Shown here: positions 33,969 to 45,864 of the stretch, one piece after another
Position numbering within the stretch: position 1 is the first letter of the stretch
Layout of the letters: every line of letters begins with the position of its first letter
From: Babylonia areolata
Taxonomy: Eukaryota > Mollusca > Gastropoda > Neogastropoda > Buccinidae
Length of the DNA: 64,000 nucleotides
Reading direction: 5' to 3'
Assembly: GCF_041734735.1 (NCBI RefSeq)
Contig: NC_134898.1
Span: 48,733,439 to 48,797,438 of the forward strand
The notes under the pieces: generated by a model
Seen by the model: the letters and a program-made list of their open reading frames with translations, nothing else
What the model was told of the DNA's origin: nothing
The model's database searches: none
Translations under genes and position numbers: made by a program

Positions 33969-35276
33969 TTGCAGACAGAAAAAACACAGGAGCTGATTGA
34001 AAAACTGACCGCAGCCCTGAACACATCAAATAGCAGACAGGAGAGGCGTGGTACTGACACACACAGCCCCCCCAAATCAGCACGAACCACTCGGGAAGCA
34101 GAAGTACAAACAAATACGAAGCTTAAGAAACAGAACGCTGTCCCTGACACCCCAGTCCCGTCCACCAGCAAATGTTCAAAAACAAACCTACAAACAGATA
34201 CTTCAGCCAGCGCCACAAAACAGAATACCCAGCATGAAGAAACACACGTCCCCTCAAGTAGCAGTGAAACACAAGGAGACAATAAAGAAGAAAAGAGCAT
34301 CAATGTCAGCTGGCTTAACATGACCCAAGGAGAAGACACAGACGACTCTGACAGTGATACTCACATCGATGTTTCCAAGGACAACAACGCAGTACTCAGA
34401 GATGACAACGAGCTCAACCACTCAGACTTGCCACGTGTTCTTGTACTGCATGTTTCAGTACTCAGTGGCGTAGACCCCAAGCGGCTCGGTCATTCATATG
34501 GACTGAACGTGATGATGAAGAAGACACCCATTGCTGAACAGTGCACTTTTGACACCACGTCCGACAGTCCTGACGCCGTCCTCATACATGTGGGTGTAAA
34601 TGAATTAAGAAATCTCGACGCAGAAGCAGCCAGCAATAAACTGACCTCAGCTGTTCAGCAAATAAGAAGAGAAATGAAAGCAAGCAGCAAGATCATTATC
34701 AGCAAGGCCACAACCACCCGTCAGAAAGAGCTAAGTCGCAGAATAGACTTGTTCAACGCCTTGCTGTATACAAAGCTTCATGAACTGGACAACATCTCTT
34801 TCGTGGGTCATGACAACCTGCGTGCAGATTATCACTTGAAAGACGAGGTACACCCTAACACAAGAGGTGCTGGTCTCCTGGCAGCCAACATTGGTCGACA
34901 CCTTGACAACACGCTGTGGGAGAAGCCGACAGGAAAGACACGGCCACGACGTCAGTACAGACCTGTACACAACAGAAGAGGACATCCACGACAGCTCCAG
35001 GATCGTTACCAAAAGGCGTTGACACGAGAACAAACGAACATACGACTTCAGGACGCCCAGAATAGAAACAGCAGAGACAGAACTTACATACACAAGGACA
35101 CATATGGCAGCAGAAACTACAACAGCTATACCGACATCCGTAAGAGAAATAACCGGAGTGACAACAGACACCGTCGAGCAGAGAAGCCCTTCAACCATAC
35201 ACCTGAACTCAGCACATTTCCTCACTTCGACAGACAGACAGTATCCACGGAACAGGCCAAGGAAAGGTTGGTCTGA
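33969..35276 (+). CDS. LINE2 ORF1, C-terminal part with SGNH/esterase-like domain
   Basis: The first 140 residues are hydrophilic, S/T/K/Q-rich and probably disordered. About residues 155-320 resemble an SGNH hydrolase of the kind in CR1-group ORF1 proteins: HVSVLSGVDPKRLG in place of the GDS block, PDAVLIHVGVNELRN for block III, and DEVHPNTRGAGLLA with the block V Asp-x-x-His. The GDS motif reads HVS and GxND reads GVNE, so catalysis may be impaired. The remaining 110 residues are basic and Arg/Asn/Tyr-rich (KTRPRRQYRPVHNRRG), suited to RNA binding. Confidence 0.65.
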   Translation: MQTEKTQELIEKLTAALNTSNSRQERRGTDTHSPPKSARTTREAEVQTNTKLKKQNAVPDTPVPSTSKCSKTNLQTDTSASATKQNTQHEETHVPSSSSETQGDNKEEKSINVSWLNMTQGEDTDDSDSDTHIDVSKDNNAVLRDDNELNHSDLPRVLVLHVSVLSGVDPKRLGHSYGLNVMMKKTPIAEQCTFDTTSDSPDAVLIHVGVNELRNLDAEAASNKLTSAVQQIRREMKASSKIIISKATTTRQKELSRRIDLFNALLYTKLHELDNISFVGHDNLRADYHLKDEVHPNTRGAGLLAANIGRHLDNTLWEKPTGKTRPRRQYRPVHNRRGHPRQLQDRYQKALTREQTNIRLQDAQNRNSRDRTYIHKDTYGSRNYNSYTDIRKRNNRSDNRHRRAEKPFNHTPELSTFPHFDRQTVSTEQAKERLV

Positions 35277-35588
35277 CAGATACAACCGACGCCACTACCC
35301 CTCATGCCATGAGGACAACGATAACTTCCACCACCTCACAGGAAGACGGTACTCAGCGTTCGAGGAGGGCGACGGTGAACATGGCTACCTCCCCGGCACA
35401 CGACGCTCCTCACGTGAGAACGACGATGATACAGCTATCATCCATATTCACGACGTTCAGCCCGCTCCGGATGGTCTTATTATGACAGACTACACAATAC
35501 GTACTATGATCAATAGAATGTACGCAAGCATATAAGTAGATCCACCGGGCAATAGAGCATTCCACATAAACTGTAGACATAGGTAAAA

Positions 35589-38500
35589 GTTGTATCAATA
35601 TTCTTTCATGGAATATCAAAGGTTTCATAGAAACAATAGATGGTATTCACGTGAATAAACTGAAAGACTACCAATTCATCAACAAATTACAGTCATATGA
35701 TATTGTATTCTTGGAAGAAACTCACTTAAATTATGACAGCACAAAGGAAATATTTATTCCAAATTTTGATCCAGGAATCCATTATTATCGAAAAAAACAT
35801 AAAAGGGCTTGTAAGTCTTCGGAGGAATATCTGTCTTTGTAAGAGATGAACTAAGAGAACACATGTAATTTTTACCTCAAAGCAACTGCGATCTTGTATG
35901 GATCCATATACCAAACGCAGCTGAAAAGGAAAACGACACATATATCGGCTGTTACTATATACCACCAGTATCATCATCTTTCGGTAAACTACATTCACCC
36001 CAGATATGGGATAGGTTGGAAAGCGACATAGAACATTTTTCTACAAAAGGCAGTATTATCTTATGTGGCGATGTCAATGCAAGGACAGGAATGGTTAGTG
36101 ATTATATCAACACAGACAACGATGATAATACCTACCTGTCGTCTTACCCTGGTTATACTGATAGAGTAAACGACAGATGCTTGATGGACCAAACTGTTCA
36201 CAAACTTGGTCGCAAACAAATCGATATCTGCATAAGCAATGATCTGCTTATTCGAAACGGAAGGACCCTGGGTGATTTAGAAGGAAAATATACATGCCAC
36301 ATTCAACAATGTAGCAGCGTTGTAGACTATTTCATATGTTCAGAACGACTCACAAAAGACATATCTGAAATGAATGTAGAAGGTATCAGTCCGTTTTCTG
36401 ATCATTGCCTGCTACGATTGTCAATGTACTTGTCAGCAAAGAAACAGAAAAGAAAAAAATCGCCTTACACTCACAGTAATAAGGAATGCAACAACCAAAA
36501 AGGAAGTTATACTAAATTTTTCTGGAATGAAAATTCTGCCAGCGCTCTTGGTCATGCACTAAAGACAGGACAAATCAACAAATTATTACAAGAAATCAAA
36601 AGTGATTTAAACATTTCATCCACAAATAAAAGGGTAAATACTGTAGTTGAAAAGTTCACAGATGCGTTGACAGAAGCATCTAAGTTAGCTGTTCATCATA
36701 AAGAATTCCGTAAAAAACGTAACACAAATCAGTCTAAGAAATGGTTTTATCAGGCTTGTTACATCCAAAGACGAGAACAGAAATCTTTAAGAAATGCACT
36801 AAACAGAAACCCACGGAACAGAACGATACACGAGAAGTATTTTTACATGTTAAAATCATACAACAAATGTGTAAAACAGAAGAAAAATTGTATAAAAACA
36901 GGTTAGTTCAAAGCCTGAACGAAGCTATCTTAAAAGAGCCAAACAGTGTATGGAAGACTCTAAAATCTCTCAACGATGCAGAAACTCCCATAGGTATAGT
37001 TACAAACCGATGAGTAACACAAAATGGATGAAACATCTGGAGGACATCATTGGGACACAGAGCACCAAAGCACAAAAGCAAAAATAAATACAGAACTAAG
37101 AAACATAAACGAATATAACACCTTCGTATCCTGGTTTTCCAATTTCCACAAACGAGATAATCAACGCATCCAGAAACTTACACAACAACAAAAAAAAAAC
37201 GCCTGGAAAAGACGGGATTACAAACGAAATCATAAAGCTAGCCTACCGGAAACAACAGAAATACTAAAACTGTTATTTCAGTCTGTCTTTAACTCAGGCA
37301 CGTTCACAGATATGTGGAAAAAAGGAATTAGCATACCAATTTACAAATCGGGAGACCAATTAAACCCAACCAATTATCGAGGAATAACTCTAAACAACTC
37401 AGTAATCTTTTTTTGTCAAATATTAAACAGTCAAATAACAAACTACCTTGAAGACAATAATTTACGATCAAAAGAGCAAGCAGGCTTTCGAAAATCACAC
37501 AAGACCTCGGACCACATATTCATACTTAAAAAGATAATTGATGATACTTTAAGAAAAAGAATGAATCGCCTTTATTCCTGTTTTGTTGATTTTCAGAAAG
37601 CATTTGACAGGGTCTGGCATCACGCTCTAATGCTAAAACTGCATCAAATCGGTATAAATGGAAATTGCTTTAGAGTTATTCAAAGCATGTATGAAAATGC
37701 CACAGTTTGCACAAGAACTGATACGGGATTTTCTTCTGAAATACCCATATTGAAGGGGGTACTACAAGGGAACACACTCGGTCCGACTTTATTTAATATC
37801 TTTATCAATAATCTCCCGAAATGTCTGGGCGTTACTGACTCACCATCCATAGGCCTTGAAAAAAGTGATAGTGTTTCGTGTTTACTATATGCTGATGACC
37901 TAGTAATTTTGTCCACGACAAAGATAGGATTACAAAGGAAACTTGATAAACTCAATCTGTATTGTGAAAACTGGGATCTAAAAATTAACATAGATAAAAC
38001 TAAAGTAATAGTTTTAACACACACCGATCCCAAAGTGCCTGTTATTTTCACAATAGGCAATGATATAATCCAGACAACTGATCAATACAAGTACTTGGGT
38101 ATATTATTTCACAAAACTGGAACGTTCTCATTTGCCCAAGAGCACCTAGCCAAACAGGCATTAAAAGCAGCACATTCCCTCCGACGAATCGTTAAAAAGC
38201 AAGATATTCGTTTGGATATTGTACTGTAGCATTTTGATTCGCTTGTTTTACCTATATTATCATATGGATCCGATATTTGGTTCCCATTGGGCTGAAACTA
38301 AAATTACCAATTCATTCAATACAGGAATGACTGATTTCTTTAGAAATTGTATTTCTTCGAAACATTCACATGAACAAATGCATATAAAATTTTGCAAACT
38401 GCTTCTAGGGGTACATTCTAAAACAATGAATCTGCCAACTCTAGCAGAACTGGGCAGATTTCCAATTGGAATTCATATTGCATGCAGAGTTCTTGACCAC

Positions 38501-39030
38501 TGGACTCGTATTCTGGATGCACATAATCATAGCAATTGAAAATCCCTGGATACAATTTGTAAAGAATATCTTCACAATGTAGGATTAGGCCATGTTTGGA
38601 ATAAGCAGTCGACATTTAGTAACAGCAGACTTAAATTTACATTACGCCAACAACTAAGAAATAGATATGTACAATTCTGGAAACAGAGAAAAACGGAATA
38701 CAGCAGATTAGACTTCTACAACAAAATTAAAAGAAACGATTATCAAATTGAGAATTATGTAACTGATAAAATCGATCCTGCTCACAAACAAGCTCTTTGT
38801 CAACTCAGAATAAGCGCACATTATTTAAACATCGAACAATGAAGATATGCAAACATTCTCAGAGAAGAGAGGTTATGTACTATATGTGAAGTTGTTGAAG
38901 ATGAATTACATTTCTTAGATACGTGTATCTTATTTCATAATTTGCGAAACCATCTAATCACAACTGTACAGCAGTGTGATCATCAATTAAATGTGATCTA
39001 TAGAAAAATACAAAACAATATCCTAAAATA
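35589..39030 (+). pseudogene. LINE2 ORF2: endonuclease-RT remnant
   Basis: APE endonuclease pieces: ILFSWNIKGF near 35605, LEETHLN, ILCGDVNARTG (36059) and SPFSDHCLLRLS. RT pieces in 37024-38229: GISIPIYKSGDQ, NYRGITLNN, KEQAGFRKSHKTSDH, CFVDFQKAFDRVWH (motif A), LPILKGV-type motif B (PILKGVLQGNTLGPTLFN) and LLYADDLVIL (motif C). A C-terminal CTICEVVEDELHFLDTC motif is near 38880. The coding is spread over at least four frames by stops and frameshifts, so this is a decayed copy. Confidence 0.85.
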
Positions 39031-39185
39031 AAGTGATTTATTCACCTGCGATGACTATCTATGTATTTCAGTGCATGCGTATTAGATGACCGTTTATTTC
39101 TTTGTTCCCTTTGTTCTTTGTTGTGTCTATTAATCCTTCGGGATTTTATGACAATAAATGAAGTCAAGTCAAGTCAAGTCAAGTC

Positions 39186-39245
39186 ACACACACACACACA
39201 CGCACGCACGCACGCACACGCACGCACGCACGCACGCACACACGT
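39186..39245. repeat. (CA)n with CACG variants, right half of the microsatellite hosting LINE2
   Basis: Continues the CA tract interrupted at 32858 and matches 23400-23443 of unit A up to CACACACGTGTAT. Confidence 0.85.
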
Positions 39246-39608
39246 GTATTAAGATAAAATCTTTATCGTATTTTTGATAAAGATCTGAATGAAATACATA
39301 AATATTTCAAAGAGAAACTTGGATTTCCAACATGTTTGTAGGCATAATACCCTGATCACATTTCAAAGTAATAAAAAAAATATCAATAAGTCTAAAACAA
39401 TATTAATAGATTACACATCATCAACCCTGCACCCCCCACCCCCCCCCCCCCTTTTTTTTTCAAATCTTGGACTGATAGTGTGAAATGTATCATTGGGCTG
39501 TACACAACGAACTGTGAAAACAACAGTAAGCATAGCGCGGGTGTGGACTGAAGATTTGTATTTGTATTAGTATTTCTCTTTTTTTTGTTGGTTTTTTTTT
39601 TTTTTTTG

Positions 39609-39740
39609 GTCATAATAATAATAATAATAATGGATACTTATATAGCACACTATCCAGAAATCTGCTCTAGGTGCTTTACAAAAACGCTTTTGATAACATA
39701 AAACATTATATCTATGTTACATACACACACCAAAATGTGA

Positions 39741-39815
<75 letters not shown>

Positions 39816-40454
39816 CACACACACTGCATACATACATTTTAACATACATGTGTATCTAGCAGCTACCCTAACACATACACACAAATAGGCAGGCACATAC
39901 TTACATAAACACACGCACACACAATACACATTCATATACATGCATGTAGTTGTGGGCCTGCCACAACTGAACTTATTGCTGAGGGAAAAGGTGAGTTTTG
40001 AGACGAGATTTAAAAGATGCGAGGGAATCAGAATGACGGAGGTTATCAGGGAGCTTGTTCCACGTCTTTGGCGATTGAAAAGAAAACGATCTGTGTCCAT
40101 AGGTCTTACTTCTGACGTGAGGTATCCTGAGAAGTCGAGTATCAGAGGAAGAACGGAGCTGGCGAGACGGGGTATAGATATGGATGAGTTCAGAAAGATA
40201 CTTTGGGCCAGATCCGTTGACTGCAGAAAAGGTCAGAGTGGATAGCTTATAGTCTATTCGATCAGAAACAGGCAACCAGTGGAGAGACTGAAGGAGAGGA
40301 GAAACATGGTCAAATTTAGAAGCTCTGCAAATGAGTCTGGCAGCGTTATTCTGAATTCGTTGGAGTCTGTCTAACAGGTATTTGGGAAGGCCGGCCAAAA
40401 GAGAGTTGCAGTAATCCAATCTTGAGAGAACCAGAGAACATACAAGTGTCATAA
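39609..40454 (-). mobile_element. 5'-truncated CR1/Rex1-like LINE (LINE4) inserted in an S1 SINE tail
   Basis: The minus-strand insert 39616-40447 is bracketed by GTCATAA (39609-39615, 40448-40454). Unit A has a single GTCATAACAGATTTC at this place. It encodes only the ORF2 C-terminus (LVLSRLDYCNSLLAGLP, LQRIQNNAARLICR, LQSLHWLPVSDRIDYK, SPKTWNKLPDNLR, FKSRLKTHLF), then a 3' UTR containing a CA/CACG microsatellite (39744-39825) and an (ATT)n tail at 39613-39632. It is inactive because it is truncated. Confidence 0.85.
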
Positions 40455-40520
40455 CAGATTTCTCTATGTGAAATTCGGACTGCTCTCTACAGGGAGAGCG
40501 CGTCGCGGCACCCATTTTAA

Positions 40521-40652
40521 AACTTTTTTTCTTTTTTTTGGGGCAATTTATCTGAAAGAATGCCTGTTTGTGAGCGGCTGAACGCGGTGTGTGTGTGTGA
40601 AGGAGGGAAGGGTGGTGGTGGTAGTGGTGGTGGTGGTGGTGTGTGTGTGTGT

Positions 40653-40696
<44 letters not shown>

Positions 40697-42747
40697 TGAA
40701 GTTGTATTTGTTGTTCTCGGTTTTTTTGGTTTTTTTATGATAAAGCGTGAACGCCACAGATTTCCGAGATTTACGATTCTCACGTGCCTCTCCAATGTGG
40801 CCTTGCGAGATGTCAACTCAGGCAGACCTACTGGACCCTTCAACATTCGCTCAACTCTCCATATCGTAACGTCAGTGGACTGAGAAAGGCAAACTGCTCT
40901 CATCACAAAACAGAAAGGCAAAAATATTTCGGATTTCCAAGCTCACAGGTACGAAACTGTTGTCTTGTTTGTGCCATTCCCTCTGCTTAGATTGTCAAAA
41001 ACAGAAATAAATAAGTAAATGAATAATAGATTAATAGATAAGTAGATAAATCGATGAGTTGATAAATTAATACAGTAGAATAAGTGAAATAAGGACAAGC
41101 TCATATTTTTGTAGTTTCCACCCAAAACCAAAACTTTGTAGGTATGAGACTGATTTTCATTCATACAAAATAAGATAACCTAATGTGTTCTGTAGTTTCC
41201 CAGAAAACAAAATTCCACAATGAATTATGTAGTCAGCTTTGCAATCATTGTTGACGATTCTCTAATGTGACAGCTAAAATGTAACTCGAAAACTTTTCAC
41301 GACCTTATTATCAAGCAGAATGAATGTATGCAGATGGTAGACATGCCCAGTGGGGATGCCGGGGGTCATTCAGTATGAATAGCATCCCCGCCTTCTGGAA
41401 ATTATGTGCTAGAAATTTCTTCTTTTCTACCACTGTTTGTTTCTGCCTTTTTTCATTCTTCACTGTTGTTTCATTTTTTCTGCCTTCTCAGTCCATTCCC
41501 CTTTCTTTTTTCAAGCAAGCCTTCTCTTTTCCGCAGTGTATGATGTACTATGATGTGAATCAGTGAAGTGTTATTTGTTGAAGTCAGTGGAATGTATACA
41601 TCAGGTTGGTAATTTCATTCTTCTAATTGTCTTGTTTTATTCTACTTATAAACATTCTCAAGTGAGAAGTACTTGCACTCTTTCTAATTCATTCTGGACA
41701 CATGAATACAAAAAATATATGGCGGAGGTGTATGGTTCCAGAACCGTAACTGTATGGTGCCACGAGAATGATAATAATAATAAGAAAGATGACAATAATG
41801 AAAACATTCTCATTATTATTAAGTTTATTTACATAGCGCCTAATCAAATAATTTTTCTCCAAGCATTTCACATTTGCAATAGTTCCATGACAAAAATATC
41901 GAAATATAAACATAAAATTCCTTAAAATATGCATGTTGATCCAGCTAAAAAGCAAACAAGCCAAAATATAACAAGACACTACATCAAAAGTGATGACAAC
42001 AATAATCCAGTACACACAGCACCCCTCTTGCAAAACACGCAGTTTGAAGGGACGTGACTAACGGGCAAAATTCGGTCACGGCAGAAAGATTTCCTGAGGA
42101 TACCAACACTGTTTCTTAACGTCAAACACCAAGTCAGCAGTGTTTAATTAGGGTAATGCCCCACCATTAAAATGTTATGAATTTCATCAAACTGACCTGG
42201 ATGGCCAGGAAAGACAAGTCAGAACTCGGAAACAATTTACTCCAAGGACATGGACCTGTATGCAAAGGAAGTACACATATCCAAATACATTTCTCATACA
42301 CGCGCACACACGCCGCACGCACGCACACAGGCCATAAAAGGTGGTAAAGAAAATATTAACAATGTGGACACTTATTTCGTGTCTAAAAAGCAGGCAAGAT
42401 TGATTTGTAACATTTTTAAGCAAACCTTATTTTCATTTGAAAGGACAGTAGTTTTATCTATATTTAGATGCAATCAAAAATTTTATTAATTTCGAAAGTT
42501 TGGAGAGAGAGAGAGAGACGGAGGGGGATGGGGGTTGGGTGTGTGTGTGTGTGTGTGTGTGTGTGCGGGAGAGGGGGGGATTGGGAGGAAATCTTGCTTT
42601 GGAATATTTCTCTCAGAAACCGTATTTAAACTTATACCATTAATAGAAAAATAGTGTTGCTGTTGGTTGTGGTATAGCAGTATTTGTTGTTCCTGGGTTT
42701 TCTTCAGTGCGTGCGTGCGTGCCAGCATGTTTCAAATCATAAGCATA
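40521..42747. other. Non-coding part of unit B, equivalent to 24150-26350
   Basis: It contains a GGT/GT repeat (40611-40694) and the same AT-rich flank as unit A. No gene is seen. CA/GA/GT tracts are at 42300-42330 and 42500-42565. Confidence 0.6.
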
Positions 42748-42894
42748 ATAATAATAATAATAATGATAATGGTATTTATATAGCACTGGATCTTGTGCAG
42801 AGACAAATCAAAGCGCTTTCGCACCAGTCATTCACACGCATGCATAACTCTAAAACTGTAGAAACTAAAGACAAGGAAGGGCAGGCAAGGGAGG

Positions 42895-44328
42895 CTATTT
42901 TGGGAAGAGGTGGGTTTTAAGGCCAGACTTGAAAGAGCTGAGTGTGGAGACTTGACGAAGCGAAAAAGGAAGTTCATTCCAATCGCAAGGTCCAGAAACA
43001 AAGAACGGCGGCCAACAGTCGAGTGTTTGAATCTGGGTATGCGTAAACAGAGTGGATCCGAAGCCGATCGTAGTGAGCGAGATGAAGTGTGGAGGTGAAG
43101 GCAGCTGCAGAGATAGGAAGGGGCAGTTTTGTGAATGCATCAAAAACAGAGTGCTGATCTTGTACTTTATTCGGTGTGAGACAGGGAGCCAGTGGAGATG
43201 TTGCAAAAGAGGAGTGATGTGCTCAGATCTTTTCTGAGGACGAGTCGGGCAGCAGAGTTTTGTATGCGCTGAAGGGACTGAATGGATGAAGCAGGCAGAC
43301 CAGACAATAGAGTTACAGTAGTCAAGGCGAGAGAGAATGAGAGAAACGACAAGTCTAGATGTTGCGTCAGTGGACAGATATTTCCGGACGGCACTGATGC
43401 GTCGCAGTTGACAGTAGCAGGACTGACATGTCTGACTGATAAACTTTTGCATGGACAGTGTATTGCCAAGGACAACACCGAGGTTCCTGACTGACGTGGA
43501 AAGAGGGATGGATGTACTGCCAAGTTTGATTGTGTCAATTGTGATGGAAGACAGTTTTTGTTTAGTTCCTATGATCATTGCTTCAGTTTTGTCCGCGTTC
43601 AATTGTAACTTATTTCGAGTCATCCAGTTTTGAATGTCCAGGAAGCAGTTGGATGTTTCTTGCAAGAGCAACAATTTTTCAGGGGTATCACTCTTCTGGA
43701 GTTGAGTGTCATCAGCATAAGAATTATGACTGATATTATGGCGGTTGATAATTTCAGCGAGAGGAGCCGTGAACAGTGTGAAGAACACTGGGCCTAAAAC
43801 AGATCCCTGTGGGACTCCATGTTCGATTTTAACGGGTTCAGATTGGAAATGATCAACAATGACAGACTGGAGTCGATCAGTGAGATAAGATTTGAACCAG
43901 TTTAGAACAGTGCCGTTGATACCAAATGTAAAATGAAGACGGGAAAGAAGGGTTGAATGGTCAATCGTATCAAAGGCGGCTGACAAGTCGAGAAGAGTGA
44001 GAAGGGAATCGGACGCTATCAGTAGATTGTTCTGAATGTGGAGGAGAGTGGTTTCGGTGCTATGGTCAGCGCGATAGGCAGACTGAAATGGGTGGATGAG
44101 ATTGTTGAAACAAAGGTGGTTAAGCTGCTCGAGGACAGCTTTTTCAAGGAGTTTGGACATGAATGGAAGATTAGAAACTGGTCGATAGTTTTTCAAAATG
44201 TTTGCGTCAAGGTTGGGTTCTTCAGAAGAGGCCGGACGATTGCAGTTTAGAAAGTGGATGGAAACGTTACAGTGAGAAGGGATGAGTTGACAATATTGGT
44301 GATTGTGGGGAGAAGATGTGAGACACAT
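42895..44328 (-). CDS. LINE3 reverse transcriptase fragment (477 aa)
   Basis: Longest open piece of LINE3. RT motifs: fingers NILKNYRPVSNL, motif A LLDLSAAFDTID, motif B HGVPQGSVLGPVFF, motif C NSYADDTQLQ, then MTRNKLQLNADKTEAMI. The catalytic YADD is intact. The C-terminal third shows a local change of frame (after LDYCNSIVWSA) before recovering at FKSGLKTHLFPK. This is a retrotransposon enzyme fragment, not a host gene. Confidence 0.8.
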   Translation of the reverse strand: MCLTSSPHNHQYCQLIPSHCNVSIHFLNCNRPASSEEPNLDANILKNYRPVSNLPFMSKLLEKAVLEQLNHLCFNNLIHPFQSAYRADHSTETTLLHIQNNLLIASDSLLTLLDLSAAFDTIDHSTLLSRLHFTFGINGTVLNWFKSYLTDRLQSVIVDHFQSEPVKIEHGVPQGSVLGPVFFTLFTAPLAEIINRHNISHNSYADDTQLQKSDTPEKLLLLQETSNCFLDIQNWMTRNKLQLNADKTEAMIIGTKQKLSSITIDTIKLGSTSIPLSTSVRNLGVVLGNTLSMQKFISQTCQSCYCQLRRISAVRKYLSTDATSRLVVSLILSRLDYCNSIVWSACFIHSVPSAHTKLCCPTRPQKRSEHITPLLQHLHWLPVSHRIKYKISTLFLMHSQNCPFLSLQLPSPPHFISLTTIGFGSTLFTHTQIQTLDCWPPFFVSGPCDWNELPFSLRQVSTLSSFKSGLKTHLFPK

Positions 44329-44866
44329 TGGGAAAAGACCGAGGCTGGAATAGGATCGAGCTCACAGGATTTTACTGTCATTTCTTTTAGGATTTCATGA
44401 ACTTCTGTTTGTCAATGGATTAAAGGAATGGAGAGGAATGCCGCTGAATTGAGGATCAGGACGAACAGGCTGGAAAGACATTTGGTCTGAGATGGTACGA
44501 ATATTTTGGACTTGGTCGAAAAAGAAAGAGGAGAAGACATTGGGGAGTTCAGATAAAGTGTAGGCAGAAGGAAGATGAGTCCTTTTTGCAGTTCCGAGAA
44601 GATTTGACATGACAGAGTAAAGAGATTTGGTGGATGTGGCATCGAGAACTTGAGAAAAGAAGTTTGTTTCTGCTGATGAGATCATGTTTGACTTCATTTG
44701 TTTTCGGAATATTTGATTGTGGACTTGCAGTTTTGTTGATCGCCATCGTCTTTCCAGTTGGCGACGTTTGCGTTTTGCAAGTCGAATGTCCTGTGTGTAC
44801 CATGGGGCGGGGGGTGTGGGGGGGGTCTGTCAGGGAGCATGCGGGTAGTGGGGGGTGCATGTTCAT

Positions 44867-45003
44867 CCAGCAGTTTCAGGTTCAGTTTCAGTAGCTCAAG
44901 GAGGCGTCACTGCGTTCGGACAAATCCATATACGCTACACCACATCTGCCAAGCAGATGCCTGACCAGCAGCGTAACCCAACGCGCTTAGTCAGCCAGCA
45001 GTT
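44867..45003 (+). mobile_element. S2 SINE nested in LINE3, 9-bp TSD
   Basis: S2 core (GTAGCTCAAGGAGGCGTCAC to AACGCGCTTAGTCA) occupies 44876-44994 and is bracketed by CCAGCAGTT at 44867-44875 and 44995-45003. It interrupts LINE3 between its endonuclease and RT. Other S2 copies: 52716, 59628 and 63232. Confidence 0.88.
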
Positions 45004-45639
45004 GAGAGAGGACAGTGTTGTAATGTGTGGATACGTCGGTAAGGGAAGAAATTTTGGAAAGGTGTTCAGCAGCTTGAGGAGAAAAAGTGTTAATGTTGAT
45101 GGATTTCAGGTTGCGACGAGTAAGATTTTTTGGTTCTGGTAGGTATTGAAATATTAAGCAAGAATATAACAGCAGAATGGTTGGAAGAAAGTTTGTCAGT
45201 TACAGTCACTGAGGCAACCATGGCATCAGACTCGCGTGCGATTAGCCAGTCCAACGTATGGCCAGATCTGTGTTGGTTCTGTAACGAACTGAGAGAGAGA
45301 ATGAGTGGACAGAGATTGACATAGGCGTTTGACATCAGTGGAAAATTGAAATCTCCGAGGATAATAAGTTTGCCAGAACGAAGGTTGTAGTAATCAAGTA
45401 GTGTTCGGAACTCATCGTGAAACTGAGATGTTGTTAGGTTATTTTTACGACTAGGCGGAGGACGATAGAGACAACAGAAGATGATTGAGTGACCGCGAAC
45501 ATTGAGTGTGACTTCTAGCATTTCGAAGGTATCATGTGTTTGTGTATGTTTCTTTGTGCCATTGTAAAGCACATAGAGCTTCAAGAACATGTAGTATAAC
45601 AAAATGTCTCAATAAATAAATAAGTAAATAAGCATGCGT

Positions 45640-45641
45640 GC

Positions 45642-45693
<52 letters not shown>
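45640..45693. repeat. (GT)n microsatellite upstream of ANK5
   Basis: Longer version of the GT tract at 26461-26484 in unit A, about 180 bp upstream of the ANK5 start. Confidence 0.95.
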
Positions 45694-45694
<1 letters not shown>

Positions 45695-45864
45695 CATTTA
45701 CGTGCTTATTTTCCCATAATTATCGTTTACAGATTAGTCTGTTCCACATCCTTTCGTTTAAACATTTTACACAGCAACGTGAACAGTCGAACTATGAAGA
45801 TGCCACGACATGTGCATAGCAGTTTTGTTGGTTTTTGTTTCAGATCAAACTATATTGTTTGACG

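Larger units (their letters stand above)
32858..39186 (+). mobile_element. Degenerate two-ORF LINE (LINE2) inserted in a CA microsatellite
   Basis: The 5' end CTTCCGGTCAACAACG abuts (CA)n on the left. The 3' end is a (GTCAA)n tail (39160-39186) running straight into (CA)n. Unit A has an unbroken CA tract at this place. The order is ORF1 (RNase H1-type hybrid-binding domain, PHD-like finger, SGNH domain), then an APE endonuclease and reverse transcriptase in several frames, then a Cys/His C-terminal motif. ORF2 is broken by stops or frameshifts near 35842, 36906, 37016, 38229 and 38540, so the copy is dead. A foreign LINE 3' end has inserted within ORF1. Confidence 0.85.
42748..45530 (-). mobile_element. 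CR1/Rex1-like LINE (LINE3), nearly complete ORF2, minus strand
   Basis: The 3' end is an (ATT)n tail (42748-42770). On the minus strand: endonuclease end (CCLYRPPPSRKNN, KLIILGDFNFP, HTLDWLIAR) at about 45520-45130, linker at 44870-44400 (MSNLLGTAKR, LPNVFSSFF), and RT at 44328-42895 with NYRPVSNLPFMSKLLEK, FQSAYRADHSTETTLL, LLDLSAAFDTIDH, GVPQGSVLGPV, SYADDTQL and a C-terminal LQHLHWLPVSHRIKYK. The frame changes between the domains and once near the RT C-terminus, so it is inactive. Unit A shows the empty site (TAAGCATATGTTTGTG, about 26350). It has lost the 5' part of the endonuclease. Confidence 0.88.
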
